In this document: positions 1 through 9,742 of the stretch, piece by piece
Position numbering within the stretch: the stretch's first letter is position 1
How the letters are laid out: every line of letters begins with the position of its first letter
Assembly: GCA_934096035.1 (NCBI GenBank)
Contig: CAKOKX010000002.1
Location: 1 to 64,000, forward strand
Length of the DNA stretch: 64,000 nucleotides
DNA from: an uncultured Bacilli bacterium
GTDB lineage: Bacteria; Bacillota_I; Bacilli_A; RF39; UBA660
Reading direction: 5' to 3'
Position numbers and translations under genes: made by a program
The notes under the pieces: generated by a model
What the model was told of the DNA's origin: nothing
The model's input: the letters and a program-made list of their open reading frames with translations, nothing else
Databases searched by the model: none

Positions 1-1118
1 GCTACACGAGCAGTTAAATTATCTGTTTTTACTATATAAGATTTTCCTTTACATGTTGCTTCTGTAACTGGATTAAAAATTCCCATATCAAAACCCACAT
101 TAACACTTTCACCATCTGTAGTTTTACAGGCACCTTCACTCCATGTCACTGGTTTTTCATCTGATAATAATCTTGTTACTGAAGCATCTACTAGTAAATT
201 TACACCAGTACTTGTAATAGCGTATACTTTTTTACAATCATTTTCATTTGATGCACCAAATGTTTCATTACTATATGCACCTTGAACATTTTTACCATTA
301 AATGTACAAGTATTATCTCCACCTGCATATCTATATGAGTTATCATTTGCTCCATTTACTAAATTTTCATCATGATGATATACTTTTGTTGCTCCAAAAA
401 CATCTGGTGCTCCCAATGAAATAATACAATTTGCTAAATTATCACCATTCTTACAATAATCAGAAACAGAATCTGATATTTCTTTTTGTTGAGCAATTAA
501 TTTTGCATTAAAACTTTTTCCTGCATTCTTACTTTGATCTTTATCATAATTTATAAATGTTACTGTGACGTTCCAAGTATCAGTTTTTTGAGGATTTGCT
601 GTTATTTCTTTATTATCTAGTATTGTTATTAATCCAATACCTGTTGTTATATCAAATCCTTTTATTGTTGCTCCTTTACCATCTGTTACTGTTTTATATG
701 TAAGGTCATTAATACTTGTTATTTCATTACCTGCATCATCTTTTATTGTTAAAAGTATTTCTGGTGTATCTTCATTTTGAGTATATGTAAATGTATTTTT
801 TGATATATTTAAATACAAATAATAATACTTTGTTGCAGTATTTGTTTTATTATTTGCACTTAATATTGCTTTTGCAAAAGTACTTCCCACAGCATTTCCT
901 TTACCACTAGCAAATGATGTTGCATCTGCATATATTGATATATCATTTCCTACTTCAAAATTAAATACATCTGTGGTATATGTTGTTACTTTTACATCAG
1001 CATTTGTACCAGTTCCACCACTTGCTTGAAAGTATGCATATGTTGCCCCAACTATTAATACAAGTAATGCTAAACTTGCTACTATACTTAATATTATTGC
1101 TTGTTTTTTATTTTTCAT
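1..1118 (-). CDS. Exported YFQASG-type surface protein, 3' part missing (window edge)
   Basis: Reads open from ATG at 1118 to the window edge, about 372 codons, with no stop. A GGAGGT ribosome binding site lies five bases before the start. The N-terminus is a basic stretch, then a hydrophobic segment (about residues 7-27) ending GATYAYFQASG, which resembles SipW/TasA-type export signals. A beta-rich region follows, nearly identical to that of the 22309-23877 protein (shared VGNDISIYADATSF). After about residue 255 comes the NDSYRYAG-type start of the C-terminal domain found in the two complete paralogues, containing N-G-A-x-D-N-S-Y-R-Y-A-G. The part where those paralogues carry a hypervariable lectin-like end is outside the window. 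A sigma-A promoter with an overlapping operator and a divergent XRE gene lie upstream. Function is not known; a cell-surface ligand-binding role is inferred. Confidence 0.85.
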   Translation of the reverse strand, partial: MKNKKQAIILSIVASLALLVLIVGATYAYFQASGGTGTNADVKVTTYTTDVFNFEVGNDISIYADATSFASGKGNAVGSTFAKAILSANNKTNTATKYYYLYLNISKNTFTYTQNEDTPEILLTIKDDAGNEITSINDLTYKTVTDGKGATIKGFDITTGIGLITILDNKEITANPQKTDTWNVTVTFINYDKDQSKNAGKSFNAKLIAQQKEISDSVSDYCKNGDNLANCIISLGAPDVFGATKVYHHDENLVNGANDNSYRYAGGDNTCTFNGKNVQGAYSNETFGASNENDCKKVYAITSTGVNLLVDASVTRLLSDEKPVTWSEGACKTTDGESVNVGFDMGIFNPVTEATCKGKSYIVKTDNLTARV

Positions 1119-1138
1119 TTTTACCTCCATAGTTATTG

Positions 1139-1185
1139 TTTACCTATCATAAACAAATTATAGGTAAATTCTTCATACTTGTCAA
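1139..1185 (-). promoter_or_regulatory. Sigma-A promoter with overlapping inverted-repeat operator
   Basis: On the minus strand TTGACA (1185-1180), a 17-base spacer and TATAAT (1162-1157) form a near-perfect promoter for the truncated surface-protein gene. A 9-bp inverted repeat, TTTACCTAT at 1139-1147 and ATAGGTAAA at 1160-1168, overlaps the -10 box. The divergent XRE gene has a plus-strand -35-like TTGTCA at 1179-1184 and a second inverted repeat (ATAGTTA 1185-1191 / TAACTAT 1197-1203) in its own spacer. Control by the neighbouring regulator is inferred from position. Confidence 0.7.
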
Positions 1186-1228
1186 TAGTTAAATTATAAC
1201 TATGTTAATATCCTTACAGGTGATAAGT

Positions 1229-1453
1229 ATGGATAGATTAAAAAAATTACGAGAAGACAAAGATTTATATCAAAAAGATATCGCTGACTATTTAAAAATA
1301 GATCAATCCAATTATAGTAATTATGAACTAGAAAAAGTAAATATTCCAATTGAATACCTAAGATTTATAGCTAATTACTATAACACTAGTGTCGATTACA
1401 TTCTATACAGAAGTGACGAAAGAAAGCCATATTCAAAATCAATAATGAATTGA
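1229..1453 (+). CDS. Small XRE-family DNA-binding regulator
   Basis: A 74-residue helix-turn-helix protein. The start at 1229 (MDRLKKLRED) is preferred over the upstream ATG at 1202 because AGGTGAT lies just before it and because XRE domains begin this way. The fold is seen in RLKKLREDKDLYQKDIADYL, then the recognition helix DQSNYSNYELEK, then IPIEYLRFIANYYNTSVDYIL, which matches Cro/C1-type repressors. There is no other domain. It is transcribed away from the truncated surface-protein gene across an intergenic region with two inverted repeats, so local repression of the surface gene and autoregulation are likely but inferred. Confidence 0.88.
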   Translation: MDRLKKLREDKDLYQKDIADYLKIDQSNYSNYELEKVNIPIEYLRFIANYYNTSVDYILYRSDERKPYSKSIMN

Positions 1454-1470
1454 GATTAATTCATCTCAAT
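1449..1470. terminator. Possible bidirectional hairpin between convergent genes
   Basis: ATTGAGAT (1449-1456) pairs with ATCTCAAT (1463-1470) across a 6-base loop. It overlaps the stop codons of the XRE gene and of rmuC, which converge here. No strong U-run follows on either side, so terminator function is only possible. Confidence 0.35.
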
Positions 1471-2556
1471 CATTTCTATATTATCTTCTTTGTTACCCAA
1501 CTTATCTAAATCAACACTATTAATACTATCAAATCTCTTAGTAATTTTTTCACTTGTGGTATGAAGTTCATCAATACTTTGATTTACAGTTTTAACACTT
1601 CTAGCAAGTTTATCCCAACGATCTTTATATCTAGAAAATTCTACGCTTAATTTATTTAGTTCTTCATGAATAACTTTAGCATATTTATCTCTTTCCATAT
1701 TTTTAAGTATCATACTAATAATAGAAACAGTACTAATTAATGTTGTTGGACCCGCAATCCATACCTTTTTACTATAGGCATAATTTAATAACTCAGCATG
1801 ATAAGCATTGATTTCTGCAAATAAAGCCTCTGCTGGTAAAAACATGATAGCCTCATCAGTAGTTTCTCCAGGTATTATGTACTTTTCACTAATATCATTG
1901 ATATGTTTTTTTACATCACTTACAAACATTTTTTCATAATAATCTCTTTCTTCTTTAGATTTAGTTCTATCCGTCATTCTTTGATAGTTTTCTAAAGGAA
2001 ACTTAGAATCAATTGCAATTGTACCTAAAGGTGCTGGTGCATAAAGAATAGCATCTGCAATAACGCCAGTAGAAAGTTTTACTTGTGTTTTATAAATACC
2101 ATTTTTATTACTTCCAAAAGCATTATTTAAAATATATTCTAAATTTACTTCTCCAAATGTACCACGAGTTTTCTTATCAGTAAGAACTCCTTGTAAGGAA
2201 ACAATTTCTCCATTTAAACTATCAATTTTCTTTTGAGCTTCATCTATTTTATTTAATCTTTCTAAAACATTCATAAATGTTTTATTACTCTTTTCAAAAT
2301 TTTGGTCAAGTCGTTCATTAACTCGATCATTAATTAAAGTTAATTTCTTTTCAATTCTTTCATTTAAAAGTTCAAAATCTTGAGTTAAAACTTTTGAAAA
2401 ACCAAACTTAAACTCCCCGATTTCTTTATTAATATTTGCTTCAAAATGACCAAGTCTTTCAGTCATTTCATTATTGTTATTATTATTTTTTTTAAAAATT
2501 AGTACTAACAAAAGTACTATAACTACTCCAAGTAGCCCAACAATCACATATTCCAT
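1456..2556 (-). CDS. rmuC: RmuC-family DNA recombination protein
   Basis: 366 residues with an AGGAGA site before ATG. One membrane helix (about 3-22) is followed by an asparagine run, a long coiled coil (about 35-130) and the RmuC nuclease-like domain (about 125-330). The core GTFGEVNLEYIL and the PD-(D/E)XK-like D-A-I-L...I-D-S-K-F-P-L-E-N-Y stretch are visible. RmuC proteins limit inversions and are predicted nucleases acting on chromosomal DNA, tethered to the membrane; the exact reaction is not established. It follows asnB closely (14-base gap) on the same strand and probably shares a transcript with it. Confidence 0.93.
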   Translation of the reverse strand: MEYVIVGLLGVVIVLLLVLIFKKNNNNNNEMTERLGHFEANINKEIGEFKFGFSKVLTQDFELLNERIEKKLTLINDRVNERLDQNFEKSNKTFMNVLERLNKIDEAQKKIDSLNGEIVSLQGVLTDKKTRGTFGEVNLEYILNNAFGSNKNGIYKTQVKLSTGVIADAILYAPAPLGTIAIDSKFPLENYQRMTDRTKSKEERDYYEKMFVSDVKKHINDISEKYIIPGETTDEAIMFLPAEALFAEINAYHAELLNYAYSKKVWIAGPTTLISTVSIISMILKNMERDKYAKVIHEELNKLSVEFSRYKDRWDKLARSVKTVNQSIDELHTTSEKITKRFDSINSVDLDKLGNKEDNIEMIEMN

Positions 2557-2570
2557 TTTATCTCCTTTAA

Positions 2571-4388
2571 TTATTCATTTTCAAAAAATACTTGATACCA
2601 TTTTATAAATGTATAAACTGTCCAAATCTTTCTATAATTATCTTTCTTACCACTTAAATGTTCATTAAATAATTTATTTAAAAATTTAACATTAAAATAT
2701 TTATTAGCAACATCACTATTTATTGTTTTTTCAATATCTTCTTTAAATGCTCCATCTTTAATCCATTCTCTGATAGGTACTGGAAAACCTAATTTTTTCT
2801 TTTTATATGCATCAGTTGGAATAACTTTTCTTGCTGCTTCTCTTAAAGCTACTTTAGTATTTTCTTTAGTAACTTTATAATCAAAAGGTAGTTTTGATGC
2901 TACACTAAATACCTCTTTATCAATAAATGGAACTCTGCCTTCAATGGATGATGCCATAGTCATTCTATCAGCCTTAAGTAAAATATCTTTCATTAACCAA
3001 AAATTAATATCTATCGCTTGCATCTTATCAATATTACTATAATCTTTAAATTCATTATAGACATCTTTTGTTACATCAATTGCTTTTAATTCATAATTTT
3101 TTCTTAATACTTTTCTAGCCGTTTTTTCTGAAAAATTTCTATTAACACCTATATAACTATTTTCTAACTTTTCTCCACGTCTTACTAGAAAATTAAAACC
3201 TCTTACCTCTGGAAACAAACCAGCAACTTTTCCAATTACATGTCTAATACCATAAGGAATTTTATTATAAAATTTATAATCAACTTCTTCTCTATAATAA
3301 TTGTATCCTCCGAAAAATTCATCAGCGCCTTCACCAGATAAAACAACTTTTAAATCACGACTTGCAAGTTTAGCAACAAAATATAGTGATATTGCTGCAG
3401 GATCACTCGTAGGTTCATCTAAATGATACATAATCTTTGGTATAGCATCTAAATACTCATCTTTTTTAATTATTTTGCTTTCATTTTTTATACCTAATTT
3501 ATCTGCTAAATCTTTGGCATAATTTATTTCATCATACTTTTTATTTTCATAACCAACTGTGTATGTTTTATCTGGCTTTGCTAATGATACAATGTATGAT
3601 GAGTCAATTCCACTAGATAAGAAAGAACCAACTTCAACGTCTGCTATTAAATGTCTTTTTACACTATCTTCCATAACATCACTAATATTTTTAACAGCAT
3701 CTGTAAAACTCATTTTATCTTCTTTAAAATCTAATTTAAAATATTTATTTATCTTTATATCTTCATCTTTATATAATAAACTGCATCCGGCATCTAATCT
3801 ATAAACACCTTTAAAAAATGTTTCATTCGTAGGTACAAAACTAAATTCTAAGTAAGTTTCTAATATATCTTCATTAAATTCTTTCTTAAAATCTGGAACA
3901 TCTAAGAAAGATTTAATTTCTGATGCAAACATAAAACTATCATTCATCTTTGCATAATAAAGTGGTTTAATACCAAAATTATCTCGTGCTAAAAATATTT
4001 CATTACGATTCTTATCATAAATAGCAAAAGCAAACATTCCCCTTAAGTATTTTGGTAAATCTGTATGCCATTCTTCATATCCATGAACTAATACCTCGGT
4101 ATCACTCTTTGTTTTAAACTCATGACCTAAAGATTCTAGTTCGCTTCGTAACTCAAGATAATTATAAATTTCTCCATTATAAACTGTTACAACACTGCTA
4201 TCTTCGTTATAAATTGGTTGATCGCCAGTTGAAAGGTCAATAATTGATAATCTACGATGACCAAAAGCAACATCACCATCAATGTAATAACCTTCTCCAT
4301 CTGGTCCACGATGCATAATTCTGTCATTCATTTTTTTGATAATATCTTTATTGTCACCTTTTCTAATTATCCCACATATACCACACAT
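2571..4388 (-). CDS. asnB: Asparagine synthase (glutamine-hydrolysing)
   Basis: Makes asparagine from aspartate, ATP and glutamine. The ATG at 4388 (MCGICGI) is chosen over the GTG at 4397 because the class II glutaminase needs Cys as residue 2 after Met removal, and AGGTGA lies correctly before it. The N-terminal glutaminase domain (about 1-210) has MCGICG, the RGPDGEG region and the NGEIYN motif. The synthetase domain carries the ATP loop SSGIDSS near residue 255. Length, 605 residues, is normal. The start lies one base after the stop of the LtaS-like gene, so the two are probably translationally linked. Confidence 0.95.
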   Translation of the reverse strand: MCGICGIIRKGDNKDIIKKMNDRIMHRGPDGEGYYIDGDVAFGHRRLSIIDLSTGDQPIYNEDSSVVTVYNGEIYNYLELRSELESLGHEFKTKSDTEVLVHGYEEWHTDLPKYLRGMFAFAIYDKNRNEIFLARDNFGIKPLYYAKMNDSFMFASEIKSFLDVPDFKKEFNEDILETYLEFSFVPTNETFFKGVYRLDAGCSLLYKDEDIKINKYFKLDFKEDKMSFTDAVKNISDVMEDSVKRHLIADVEVGSFLSSGIDSSYIVSLAKPDKTYTVGYENKKYDEINYAKDLADKLGIKNESKIIKKDEYLDAIPKIMYHLDEPTSDPAAISLYFVAKLASRDLKVVLSGEGADEFFGGYNYYREEVDYKFYNKIPYGIRHVIGKVAGLFPEVRGFNFLVRRGEKLENSYIGVNRNFSEKTARKVLRKNYELKAIDVTKDVYNEFKDYSNIDKMQAIDINFWLMKDILLKADRMTMASSIEGRVPFIDKEVFSVASKLPFDYKVTKENTKVALREAARKVIPTDAYKKKKLGFPVPIREWIKDGAFKEDIEKTINSDVANKYFNVKFLNKLFNEHLSGKKDNYRKIWTVYTFIKWYQVFFENE

Positions 4389-4389
4389 A

Positions 4390-6354
4390 TTAATCACCTA
4401 ATACTTTCTTATAATAATTATTTACCATAATATTTTTACTCATTGACATTCTATTATTAACAACACTATTCATATAAGTAATATAATCATTACTTACATC
4501 TTCTCCTTCATTTGGAACAAACTTTTTACTTTGAGAAAAATATTTTCCTTTATCACTTACCCAACTTCTATTGCCAAATATTGCAAGACCTGGCTCTGTA
4601 CTTAAAATATCTTTACCAATAATAAGCCTTGAATCATATTTAACTCCAAACAAATTATATAGAGTTGGTAAAACATCTATTTGACTACCTACTTTATCTA
4701 TTTTAATAGTTTCCATTTTATTATTCCATAATATAAAATTACTTTTATTTACTTCAATTACACCATCTTTTTTATAAGATGATATTTCATTTACTTCATC
4801 TAAACTTAAATAATATGGATAATGATCTCCAACTAAAGCAATAACTGTATCATCTAATACTCCAGCATCATTTAGTTTTTTAATTAATATTTCTAAAGCT
4901 CTATCAAGTTCTATTTGAGCAGCCAAATAAGCCTTTGGTTTTTCACTATAATCTAAATCTTTAACCTCATTATAATGTTTTTTTGCTGTGGCACTAGATG
5001 AAAATGTATAACCACCATGACCACTAACAGTTACATAATATGTAAAGAAAGGTTTATCACTATTAATATAATCATCTATCGTAGCATTAATCATTTCTAC
5101 ATCTGATTCTGGCCAAGTATGACAATTAATACTTTTTTCTAATCCATTAAAACATCCTTTAAAATTATCAAAACCTAAAGATTTTAAATAAATATATCTA
5201 TTTTGAAAATAAACGCTATGATCATGATAAGCAAATGTATTATAATCCATATTTTTAAATATTGTGCCAATACCAAATGGATAATAGTTTGTTCCATTTT
5301 TCCAAGGGCTTAAAAAACCTGATGCTGCCACTAAACCAGTAAGTTCTTGAAATTCTCCCCCAATCGTACTACTAATTGTCGGAGTATAAAAGTTTTCAAA
5401 AACAAATCCACTATTAACAAGTTTATATAATGTTGGAGTTAAATCCTCTCTAACTGCTATTTCATTAAAACTCTCAGCCATAAATAGAATTAGATTTTTA
5501 CCTTTAAAGTATCCAGTATACATATTTTCTTTTGTACCACCTTCACTTTTAAAATATTCATGCATTGCTTTAATATTTTTATTACTTTCACTACTTATTA
5601 GTTTATCAAAATCAATATCTAAATTGTTATACCCATAATTTTTTACATCATTATTATCTTTACCATCATTATTTTTTACATCATCTGTTGGTTTATTTGG
5701 TATATCAATTATTTCTTCAAATCCAAAAATATTTCTATAAGTATCTATAAAGAAAGCATTTACTACCCCAAAAGTTCTTACATTTAAATCAATATTATTA
5801 ACACTTGTATATAACTTATATGGAGAATTAATTTCTTTTTTATCTATATTTAAAATACCATAAAATGATAAACAAGTTAAAATACATAAAATTATTTTAA
5901 CAATATTAGTTTTTAAATCATCTTTTTCTATCACAATAATTTTATTATAAATTGAAAATAATATAAATGGCATAAAATTTAAAATAAGTCCAATAATATT
6001 GGCAATAATCAAATATAAACCATCACCTGCAAAAGAAGCAATTTGTCCACTCGCTCCAATTAATGTCCAATCAAAATAAAAACCAAACATTTTAAATACA
6101 CATAGTTGAATACTATACAAAAGCCCTAATAAAAATAATCCACTTAAAAACATTATTTTATTAACTTTTCGATTAAATAACTTTCCTATAATACATATTA
6201 GTAATGTCATAAATAAATCAAATATTATTACATATAAAATACTAATATTAAATATTTCAATATTACATAACAATCTAAATATCAATTCTAAATATAATAA
6301 AACAACAAACATTATAACACTTAAATAAAATGTTCTTAATTTAAATCTCTTCAT
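4390..6354 (-). CDS. LtaS-like phosphoglycerol transferase, sulfatase superfamily
   Basis: 654 residues with an AGGAGA site. About five N-terminal membrane helices (to about residue 175) and a linker lead to an extracellular alkaline-phosphatase/sulfatase domain (about 280-610). The metal-binding start LFMAESFNE, the candidate nucleophile Thr in TISSTIGGEF (equivalent to the KTSDAEF segment of LtaS), the HDHSVYF segment and VALVGDHYPYY are visible. The architecture is that of lipoteichoic acid synthase, which transfers glycerol phosphate from phosphatidylglycerol. It could instead modify another polymer or glycolipid. It is in an apparent operon with asnB and rmuC. Confidence 0.85.
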   Translation of the reverse strand: MKRFKLRTFYLSVIMFVVLLYLELIFRLLCNIEIFNISILYVIIFDLFMTLLICIIGKLFNRKVNKIMFLSGLFLLGLLYSIQLCVFKMFGFYFDWTLIGASGQIASFAGDGLYLIIANIIGLILNFMPFILFSIYNKIIVIEKDDLKTNIVKIILCILTCLSFYGILNIDKKEINSPYKLYTSVNNIDLNVRTFGVVNAFFIDTYRNIFGFEEIIDIPNKPTDDVKNNDGKDNNDVKNYGYNNLDIDFDKLISSESNKNIKAMHEYFKSEGGTKENMYTGYFKGKNLILFMAESFNEIAVREDLTPTLYKLVNSGFVFENFYTPTISSTIGGEFQELTGLVAASGFLSPWKNGTNYYPFGIGTIFKNMDYNTFAYHDHSVYFQNRYIYLKSLGFDNFKGCFNGLEKSINCHTWPESDVEMINATIDDYINSDKPFFTYYVTVSGHGGYTFSSSATAKKHYNEVKDLDYSEKPKAYLAAQIELDRALEILIKKLNDAGVLDDTVIALVGDHYPYYLSLDEVNEISSYKKDGVIEVNKSNFILWNNKMETIKIDKVGSQIDVLPTLYNLFGVKYDSRLIIGKDILSTEPGLAIFGNRSWVSDKGKYFSQSKKFVPNEGEDVSNDYITYMNSVVNNRMSMSKNIMVNNYYKKVLGD

Positions 6355-6430
6355 AGAACTATCTCCTATTAAATATTATACCACTTCAAATCACTTTTAT
6401 ATATATTTATTTACATTACTTGACACCAAA

Positions 6431-6464
6431 AAACTCTAAAACATCACATAAGGTTTTAGAGTTT
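6431..6464 (-). terminator. Intrinsic terminator after truB
   Basis: A 12-bp perfect stem (AAACTCTAAAAC at 6431-6442 with GTTTTAGAGTTT at 6453-6464) is followed on the minus strand by a T-run. It overlaps the truB stop codon and closes the rimP-to-truB operon. Confidence 0.85.
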
Positions 6465-7275
6465 CTCCATCAACTTCATATATAGCTAAATCTTTATTAT
6501 CATACATCAAAATAACATTATTTTTAATATCATATATATTACTTATTTTACCACCATTTAATACTGTTTTTAAATTACATTCCTCAACATTTATACAAGG
6601 ATAATCTAAAAACTCATGAATATTTTTACCAATATAATTATTATTTTCTATATCTTCTAGTGTAAATGCTTCATCAATACTAAATGCACCTTGTTTAGTT
6701 CTAACTAAACTTTTCATAGATCCAACTGTACCTAACATATCACATATATCTTCAATTAAACTTCTAATATATGTCCCTTTAGATACTTTAGTTTTAATCT
6801 TTATAATATCTTCATTAAAACTAATTAATTCTAAATTATATATACTTACTTCTCTTTTAGGTAATTCAATATCTATATTTTCTCTTGCATATTCATATAA
6901 TTTTTTACCATTAATTTTAACAGCAGAATACTTAGGAACAGTTTGTAAATATTTTTTAGGAAATTTTTCTATTACATCTAGAATATTATTTTTTAAAATA
7001 ACTTTATTACTTTTATCTATTACATTTCCAGTTACATCACCAGTATTTGTTTTAATACCTAATTTTATTTCTGCAATATATTCTTTATCTAAGGAAGTTA
7101 ATAAATCTACAAGCTTAGTATATTTACCAGTTAAACAAACAAGAACTCCAGTTGCTATTGGATCTAGAGTTCCTGTATGTCCTATTTTTTTAGTATTTAA
7201 TATTTTACTTAATTTATTAACAACATCTCTACTTGTATAACCTTCTGGTTTATTTACAACTATTAGTTGATCCAT
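6436..7275 (-). CDS. truB: tRNA pseudouridine-55 synthase
   Basis: Converts U55 of the tRNA T-loop to pseudouridine. 279 residues. The catalytic motif GHTGTLDPIATGVL places the nucleophilic Asp at residue 38. KYSAVKINGKKLYEYAR and KGTYIRSLIEDI are conserved TruB segments. The C-terminal extension is short. It is the last gene of the rimP-nusA-rnpM-infB-rbfA-truB cluster, six bases after rbfA, and its end is built into the terminator. ribF, the usual next gene in Firmicutes, is not here. Confidence 0.96.
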   Translation of the reverse strand: MDQLIVVNKPEGYTSRDVVNKLSKILNTKKIGHTGTLDPIATGVLVCLTGKYTKLVDLLTSLDKEYIAEIKLGIKTNTGDVTGNVIDKSNKVILKNNILDVIEKFPKKYLQTVPKYSAVKINGKKLYEYARENIDIELPKREVSIYNLELISFNEDIIKIKTKVSKGTYIRSLIEDICDMLGTVGSMKSLVRTKQGAFSIDEAFTLEDIENNNYIGKNIHEFLDYPCINVEECNLKTVLNGGKISNIYDIKNNVILMYDNKDLAIYEVDGETLKPYVMF

Positions 7276-7281
7276 ATTAAA

Positions 7282-7620
7282 CTACCCTTCAAGACTATCA
7301 ATGATTTTTTCTATTTTTTCGCCATAAGCAATAGATTTATCAAAAATAAATTTGAGCTCTGGTGTATGTCTAATTTCTAATCTTTCACTTAACTTACCAC
7401 GAATAAATGGTGCAGCTTCATTGACTTCTTTTTCTAAAGATTTTTCATCCATATCCATAATAGAAGTAAAATATATTTTGCAATAACTTAAATCATTAGT
7501 TACATCACAACCAGTAATAGTAATACTTTTAAGTATTTCATCATTAACTTCATTGATTAATATTTCTCCAAGATATCTTTGAATATCACTAGCAATTCTG
7601 GCAATTTTATACTTAGGCAT
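7282..7620 (-). CDS. rbfA: 30S ribosome-binding factor A
   Basis: 112 residues, a single KH-like domain, normal for RbfA. It helps late maturation of the 30S subunit and 16S 5'-end processing. Typical segments are RIASDIQRYLGEIL near the N-terminus and LEIRHTPELKFIFDKS near the C-terminus. The start overlaps the end of infB by eight bases, as expected for translational coupling in this conserved operon. Confidence 0.95.
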   Translation of the reverse strand: MPKYKIARIASDIQRYLGEILINEVNDEILKSITITGCDVTNDLSYCKIYFTSIMDMDEKSLEKEVNEAAPFIRGKLSERLEIRHTPELKFIFDKSIAYGEKIEKIIDSLEG

Positions 7621-9721
7621 GTTTTACCTCAACCATTTCATATGCTTCAATAGTATCGCCTTCTTTAAAATCATTGAATTTTTCTAAAGTAATACCACAT
7701 TCAAAGCCTTTTTTAACTTCTTTAACTGTATCTTTTTCTCTTTGTAAAGAAGCTATAACCTCATCACTTGCTATAACAACTCCATCACGAATAACACGAG
7801 CCATTGCTCCATTTTTAACAATACCACTTATTATATAAGAACCAGCTATATTACCTATCTTAGAGAATTTAAATATTTTTCTAACTTCGGCAGAACCTAA
7901 TACTTTTTCTTCATATTCAGGATCTAACATACCATTAATAGCGGCTTCAATATCTTCAACTAATTTATAAATAATTGTATATAATCTAATATCTATATTG
8001 TTATCTTTAGCAATATCCTTAGCATTATTTGATGCAACAACATTAAATCCAATAATAATAGCATTTGATGCACTAGCAAGTACAACATCAGATTCACTAA
8101 TAGCACCAATACCACTTCTGATAACTTTAACAGATACATCTTTTTCTTTAATTTTTTCTAAAGCATTTTTAACAGCTTCTTCAGAACCACGAACATCCGC
8201 TTTTAAAACAACATTTATTTCTTTATTACCAGCATCAACTGATGCAAATAAATCATCTAATGAAACTTTTTTATCTTTTCCAGCATTCATTTTCGCAGCA
8301 TCTTTTCTTTTTTCTGCTACTTCTTTAGCTTCTGCTTCTGTTTCAAAAGCCATGAATTTATCTCCTGCAGATGGATTTTCTGTTAAACCAGTAATTTCTA
8401 CCGGAGTGGATGGCCCAGCAAGAACGATAGATTCCCCACGATCATTTTTCATTGTTCTAACCTTTGCATAGCTTGTACCAACAACAATTGGATCTCCAAG
8501 TCTAAGTGTACCATTTTGAATTAAGAACGAAGCAATACCTCCGACATTTTTATCAAGGCGAGATTCAATAACAGCTCCAACAGCATAACGATTTGGATTA
8601 GCCTTAAGCTCATTAACCTCCGCAATTGTAAGAATTGTTTCTAGTAATAATTCAACGCCTTCACCAGTATGAGCAGATATATTTATAAATGGAATATCTC
8701 CCCCCCAAGCCTCAGGTGTAATTCCAATTTCAGCCATTTCTGTTAAAACTCTATCAATATTGGCATCTGGTTTATCTATTTTATTAACAGCTACAATTAT
8801 TGGCACATTTGCACTTAATGCATGATCAACTGCTTCTTTAGTTTGTGGTTTAACCCCATCATCTGCAGCAACAATTATTATAACTATATCTGTAACTGAT
8901 GCTCCTCTTGCACGCATTTCTGTAAAAGCAGCATGACCCGGAGTATCAATAAATGTTATAAGTTCATCTTTATATTTAGTTTGATAAGCTCCGATATGTT
9001 GAGTAATTCCCCCAAATTCTTTGTCAACAACATGGGTATTTCTAATATAGTCGAGCAATGTAGTTTTACCATGGTCAACATGTCCCATTATAGTTACTAT
9101 CGGAGGTCTTTTAACTAAATCTTCTTCTTTATCAATTATTTCATAAGATTCAAAATTAGTAACATCTTGAGTTTCCTCTCTTTTTAAAGTCTTTTTATAA
9201 TCAAGTGCTATTATTTCTGCATTTTCAAAATCAATTGGTTGATTTAAACTTAACATTAAACCATTTTCCATTAATTTTTTAATTATTTCAGCTCCACCAA
9301 CATTTAAAACATTTGCAAATTCAGAAACACTCATACCATTTTTATATAAAACAATATTTTCATCTGTTTCATTTTTCATAAGTTTATTCTTATGCTTATA
9401 CATTTCTTTTTTCTTTAAATTAAAATCTTGTTTACTTGTATCTTTTTTCTTTAATTTTTCTTTTGATACACTATCTTTCATACTTTTATCTACTCTTGAA
9501 GAAGTCATTATTTCATCAACTTTATCTTCAATATCTTCTTCTTCTTCAAAAGTAATTTCATCATCCGTAGAAATTAAATTAATAGTATTATCTAGCATAA
9601 TAATATCATCATCTGTTAAATAATCGTCCTTATTATTAACATTAATTGCTAACTCATGACATTTCTTTAATATTTCAGCCACCGATAAATTTACATCACT
9701 AGCATATTCTGAAACTTTCAT
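7613..9721 (-). CDS. infB: Translation initiation factor IF-2
   Basis: 702-residue GTPase that brings initiator tRNA to the 30S subunit. Two IF2_N segments (about 1-55 and 125-180) flank a charged linker. The G domain has GHVDHGKTT, DTPGHAAF and NKID, followed by IF2 domains II-IV ending VKKGFECGITLEKFNDF. The length is near that of the Bacillus protein. It lies 21 bases after rnpM; ylxQ, which usually sits between these two genes, is absent. Confidence 0.97.
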   Translation of the reverse strand: MKVSEYASDVNLSVAEILKKCHELAINVNNKDDYLTDDDIIMLDNTINLISTDDEITFEEEEDIEDKVDEIMTSSRVDKSMKDSVSKEKLKKKDTSKQDFNLKKKEMYKHKNKLMKNETDENIVLYKNGMSVSEFANVLNVGGAEIIKKLMENGLMLSLNQPIDFENAEIIALDYKKTLKREETQDVTNFESYEIIDKEEDLVKRPPIVTIMGHVDHGKTTLLDYIRNTHVVDKEFGGITQHIGAYQTKYKDELITFIDTPGHAAFTEMRARGASVTDIVIIIVAADDGVKPQTKEAVDHALSANVPIIVAVNKIDKPDANIDRVLTEMAEIGITPEAWGGDIPFINISAHTGEGVELLLETILTIAEVNELKANPNRYAVGAVIESRLDKNVGGIASFLIQNGTLRLGDPIVVGTSYAKVRTMKNDRGESIVLAGPSTPVEITGLTENPSAGDKFMAFETEAEAKEVAEKRKDAAKMNAGKDKKVSLDDLFASVDAGNKEINVVLKADVRGSEEAVKNALEKIKEKDVSVKVIRSGIGAISESDVVLASASNAIIIGFNVVASNNAKDIAKDNNIDIRLYTIIYKLVEDIEAAINGMLDPEYEEKVLGSAEVRKIFKFSKIGNIAGSYIISGIVKNGAMARVIRDGVVIASDEVIASLQREKDTVKEVKKGFECGITLEKFNDFKEGDTIEAYEMVEVKHA

Positions 9722-9742
9722 TTAATCACAACCTTTCTTTAT

